A program made the position numbers and the translations under genes. From Pseudomonadota bacterium (GTDB taxonomy: Bacteria; Pseudomonadota; Alphaproteobacteria; Rhizobiales; Rhizobiaceae), in assembly GCA_003242525.1 (NCBI GenBank), contig QGUU01000103.1, positions 1-7,617 on the forward strand: a stretch of 7,617 nt of DNA. The letters are read 5' to 3'. How positions within the stretch are numbered: the first letter of the stretch is position 1; every line of letters begins with the position of its first letter. The notes beneath the pieces are model-generated. The model was not told the DNA's origin. It saw nothing but the letters and a program-made list of their open reading frames with translations, and ran no database searches. Shown one piece after another: positions 5,430 through 7,617 of this stretch.

Positions 5430-7340
5430 ATGAAACGAAACGTCGAGGTTCAGGCGGCAGGTTCCGCGAGCCCGGCAGGAAATGCCGGCGCCCCGGCACT
5501 TGCGGAAGGAGTTCGCTATCTTGGCGTAACTCTATTTTCTGCTGCGACCCTCGTTTTCCTCATCGAACTGATATTCCGCGGAAATATCGGCGCAACGATC
5601 GGCTTCTTCCTCCAGCCTTTCCGGCCGGGCTGGACCACCATCCTTCTTTTCACGCTGATTCTCGCCGGTCTCGATGCGATACTCGGGCGCAAGTACCAGG
5701 CCCTGATCGTCGTAGCACCCTTAACCTTGGCCCTGGCCTTCATCGGTCACCAGAAGTCGCGTTATCTGGGGGACCCGCTTTACCCCACCGATTTCCTCTA
5801 TGCGCGCCAGATCGTTGACCTCATGCCGCTCCTGGTTCGTGAGCGGCCCGGCACGGCTATTGCGATGTTTGCCGGCCTGCTGGCTGGCATCTCCCTTATT
5901 GCCTATTCGTGGCGCCTGTGGCGCCGGCGAATGCCGCGCATCAGTTACAAGGGTAGGCTCGCGCGCCTGGCACTCAGCCTTCCGCTGCTCGCGTCTTTCG
6001 TCCCCATGATGGACTATGCAACCTTTTCCTGGACGCGGGACAGGCTCCAGATCATCCCGATGATGTGGGACCAGAAGGAAAACTACAATTCCAACGGCTT
6101 CGCCCTCGCCTTCGCCATGAATGTGCCGATGGCGAACGTCGCCGCACCTCACGGCTATTCGCAGAAAGCCATCGCCGCCATCGAAAAGCCTGCCGTCGTG
6201 ACATCGGTGCCGGAGGAGAGGCCGGACATCATCGTGGTGATGAGCGAATCCTTCTGGGACCCGACGGAGTTGCCCGGCGTCACCATCACCCCAGACCCGT
6301 TGCCGACCGTACGGGCGCTGCGTTCGGGCTCGGTATTCTCGCCGGAGTTCGGTGGCATGACCGCGAATGTCGAATTTGAGGCATTGACCGGCTTCTCGAA
6401 CGCCTTCCTGCCTGCCGGCAGCATTCCCTACCAGCAATATGTGAGAGCGCCGATACCATCGCTTGCCACTTTCCTGAGAAGCGAAGGGTATGAGGCGCGC
6501 GCAATCCATCCGGGGACCAACTGGTTCTGGAACCGCAGCAATGTCTATGCCGCTTTCGGCTTTGACGCCTTCCAGTCCGAGGAGACGCTGCCGCCCATGG
6601 CGAAACGCGGCCCGCTGGCGTCAGACACGGCCATGACAGACCAGATCATCCGCGAGGCCGAGACAACGGACAGACCGTTCTTCTTCTTTGCCGTCAGCCT
6701 GCAGAACCACGGGCCATACGAACCCCGTCGCTACGGCACCTCCACCACGCACAGCGCAAGCAGTCCCATCGGCGAGTGGGCGCGGGCGTCCCTGGAGAGC
6801 TACGCCGAAGGCGTCTCGGATGCGGACAGAGAACTAAAACGGCTGATCGATTGGGCGCAGGCGCGCGAGCGGCCTACTGTCATCGCCTTTTTCGGGGATC
6901 ATTTGCCGCCGCTTGGTCCGGTCTATGTCGAAACCGGCTTCCTGAAGGACAATGTTGCCCCACGCCGCGGGCCTCCCGACCAGATGCGGCTGCACCGCGA
7001 GACGCCGATGGTTATCTGGTCCAACCGCGACGGGCCGGTGAAGGAGCTGGGCTCCGTGAGCCCTGCATTCCTGCCCTATCACGTACTCAAGGTCGCCGGT
7101 ATCACCCATCCTTATTACACCGGCTTCCTGGGAGACCTGCGGCAGCAGTTTTCCGTCGTCGACCGGCACATGCTTCTTAAGGCAGACGGAAATGCCGTCG
7201 CGGACTGGTTGAGGCAGAAGGAAGTCGAGCCCCTGTTGAGAAACTTCCGCTACCTGCAATACGACATGATGTTCGGCAAGAAATTCGGCGCCAGCGATTT
7301 CTTCCCCGAGACGGCAGCCGAGTCCGCACATACGAGTTGA
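5430..7340 (+). CDS. LTA synthase family (sulfatase-fold) membrane phosphoglycerol transferase-like protein
   Basis: A 636-residue inner-membrane enzyme with about five hydrophobic segments in residues 30-196 (roughly 30-50, 53-84, 88-106, 141-160, 177-196). A periplasmic alkaline-phosphatase/sulfatase-fold domain follows (about 263-575). The LtaS-type metal and catalytic residues are visible: Glu273 in VVMSESFWDP, candidate nucleophile Thr311 in FGGMTANVEFEALTG, NHGPY at 427-431, and Asp490-His491 in FFGDHLPP. The end, RYLQYDMMFGKKF, is also typical. Family members (LtaS, OpgB) move glycerol phosphate from phosphatidylglycerol to an acceptor. Gram-negative rhizobia lack lipoteichoic acid, so a periplasmic glucan such as cyclic beta-1,2-glucan is a plausible acceptor (inference). 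The ATG at 5430 is chosen because GGGAG lies just upstream; a TTG at 5391 would add 13 residues from the palindrome. A PHO-box-like array lies upstream. The exact substrate cannot be read from sequence. Confidence 0.85.
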   Translation: MKRNVEVQAAGSASPAGNAGAPALAEGVRYLGVTLFSAATLVFLIELIFRGNIGATIGFFLQPFRPGWTTILLFTLILAGLDAILGRKYQALIVVAPLTLALAFIGHQKSRYLGDPLYPTDFLYARQIVDLMPLLVRERPGTAIAMFAGLLAGISLIAYSWRLWRRRMPRISYKGRLARLALSLPLLASFVPMMDYATFSWTRDRLQIIPMMWDQKENYNSNGFALAFAMNVPMANVAAPHGYSQKAIAAIEKPAVVTSVPEERPDIIVVMSESFWDPTELPGVTITPDPLPTVRALRSGSVFSPEFGGMTANVEFEALTGFSNAFLPAGSIPYQQYVRAPIPSLATFLRSEGYEARAIHPGTNWFWNRSNVYAAFGFDAFQSEETLPPMAKRGPLASDTAMTDQIIREAETTDRPFFFFAVSLQNHGPYEPRRYGTSTTHSASSPIGEWARASLESYAEGVSDADRELKRLIDWAQARERPTVIAFFGDHLPPLGPVYVETGFLKDNVAPRRGPPDQMRLHRETPMVIWSNRDGPVKELGSVSPAFLPYHVLKVAGITHPYYTGFLGDLRQQFSVVDRHMLLKADGNAVADWLRQKEVEPLLRNFRYLQYDMMFGKKFGASDFFPETAAESAHTS

Positions 7341-7358
7341 GCCGGTTGCCATGTCCGC

Positions 7359-7373
7359 CAAGGCTCCGCCTTG
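7359..7373. terminator. Possible hairpin between the convergent genes
   Basis: CAAGGC, a three-base loop, then GCCTTG: six perfect pairs, 18 bases after the LTA synthase-like stop and between two convergent genes. No T-run follows on either strand, so it is a weak candidate for a shared terminator. Confidence 0.25.
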
Positions 7374-7395
7374 AAAGGGCGCACAGGCTGCATGC

Positions 7396-7617
7396 TCAGA
7401 ACTTGCCGGTTTCGCGGAAAACCTCAAACGTGGCGCGGATATGGTCGGCGACTGCCTTGACCGGTGCGCTGGCTTCGGGCGCAATCACCATGGCAAGGCT
7501 GTAATTGCCGATCTCGGGCAACCCGTCTTTCGGACCTAGTTCCACCATATCGTCTCCGAGGAACGAACGCGGCAGCGGCGCAACCGCGAGATCGGCCATG
7601 ATGGCCGCACGCTGGCC
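7396..7617 (-). CDS. LysR-family transcriptional regulator, C-terminal end (runs off the right edge)
   Basis: The last 73 residues of a minus-strand protein, reading in from the right edge as GQRAAIMADLAVAPLPRSFL and ending in FEVFRETGKF. The pattern of a short helix, then LAVAPLPRSFLGDDMVEL, GLPEIGNYSLAMVIAP and a final helix PVKAVADHIRATFEVF is typical of the C-terminal part of the LysR effector-binding domain. The winged-helix DNA-binding domain, which would give the best clue to identity, lies outside the window. The Met at 7599 is internal because the frame stays open to the edge. It is convergent with the LTA synthase-like gene and its target is unknown. Confidence 0.75.
   Translation of the reverse strand, partial: GQRAAIMADLAVAPLPRSFLGDDMVELGPKDGLPEIGNYSLAMVIAPEASAPVKAVADHIRATFEVFRETGKF

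Noticed and set aside
5721..6509. Long open frame of 262 codons on the minus strand
   Set aside because: It lies entirely opposite the LTA synthase-like gene, which has clear catalytic motifs. The translation has no recognisable domain, so it is a GC-rich shadow frame.
6834..7484. Minus-strand open frame of 216 codons overlapping both the LTA synthase-like gene and the LysR end
   Set aside because: It conflicts with two better-supported genes in other frames and has no family resemblance.

Overview
The window looks like chromosomal DNA of an alphaproteobacterium, most likely Hyphomicrobiales (Rhizobiales; a Mesorhizobium/Phyllobacterium-like lineage). This is inferred from the GC-rich sequence, the rhizobial-type protein sequences and the gene order fabD-fabG-acpP-fabF-mltG-yicC. 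No species can be named from the sequence alone. There are no RNA genes, insertion sequences, CRISPR arrays or phage genes.

Left and centre (1 to about 5190, minus strand, read right to left): a type II fatty acid synthesis cluster. FabD (malonyl-CoA:ACP transacylase) loads malonate onto the acyl carrier protein AcpP. FabF (ketoacyl-ACP synthase II) condenses it with the growing chain. FabG reduces the 3-ketoacyl-ACP. The endolytic murein transglycosylase MltG follows, and then a YicC-family RNase that runs off the left edge. Gaps are short (51, 37, 94 and 20 bases) except for 187 bases before acpP. That gap carries a candidate promoter and two perfect inverted repeats, as expected for a gene expressed more strongly than its neighbours.

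Right part (5189 to 7340): a divergent intergenic region of about 240 bases separates fabD from a plus-strand gene for a polytopic membrane sulfatase-fold enzyme of the LTA synthase/OpgB/phosphoglycerol transferase type. Just upstream of this gene lie three 7-bp half-sites at an exact 11-bp period, matching the architecture of a PhoB (PHO) box. One of them overlaps a near-perfect 16-bp palindrome. This is the most interesting element here: it suggests phosphate-responsive control of a phosphatidylglycerol-consuming enzyme, and perhaps also of the divergent fatty acid operon, because the repeats read towards fabD.

Right edge (7396 to 7617, minus strand): the C-terminal end of a LysR-family regulator, convergent with the LTA synthase-like gene.
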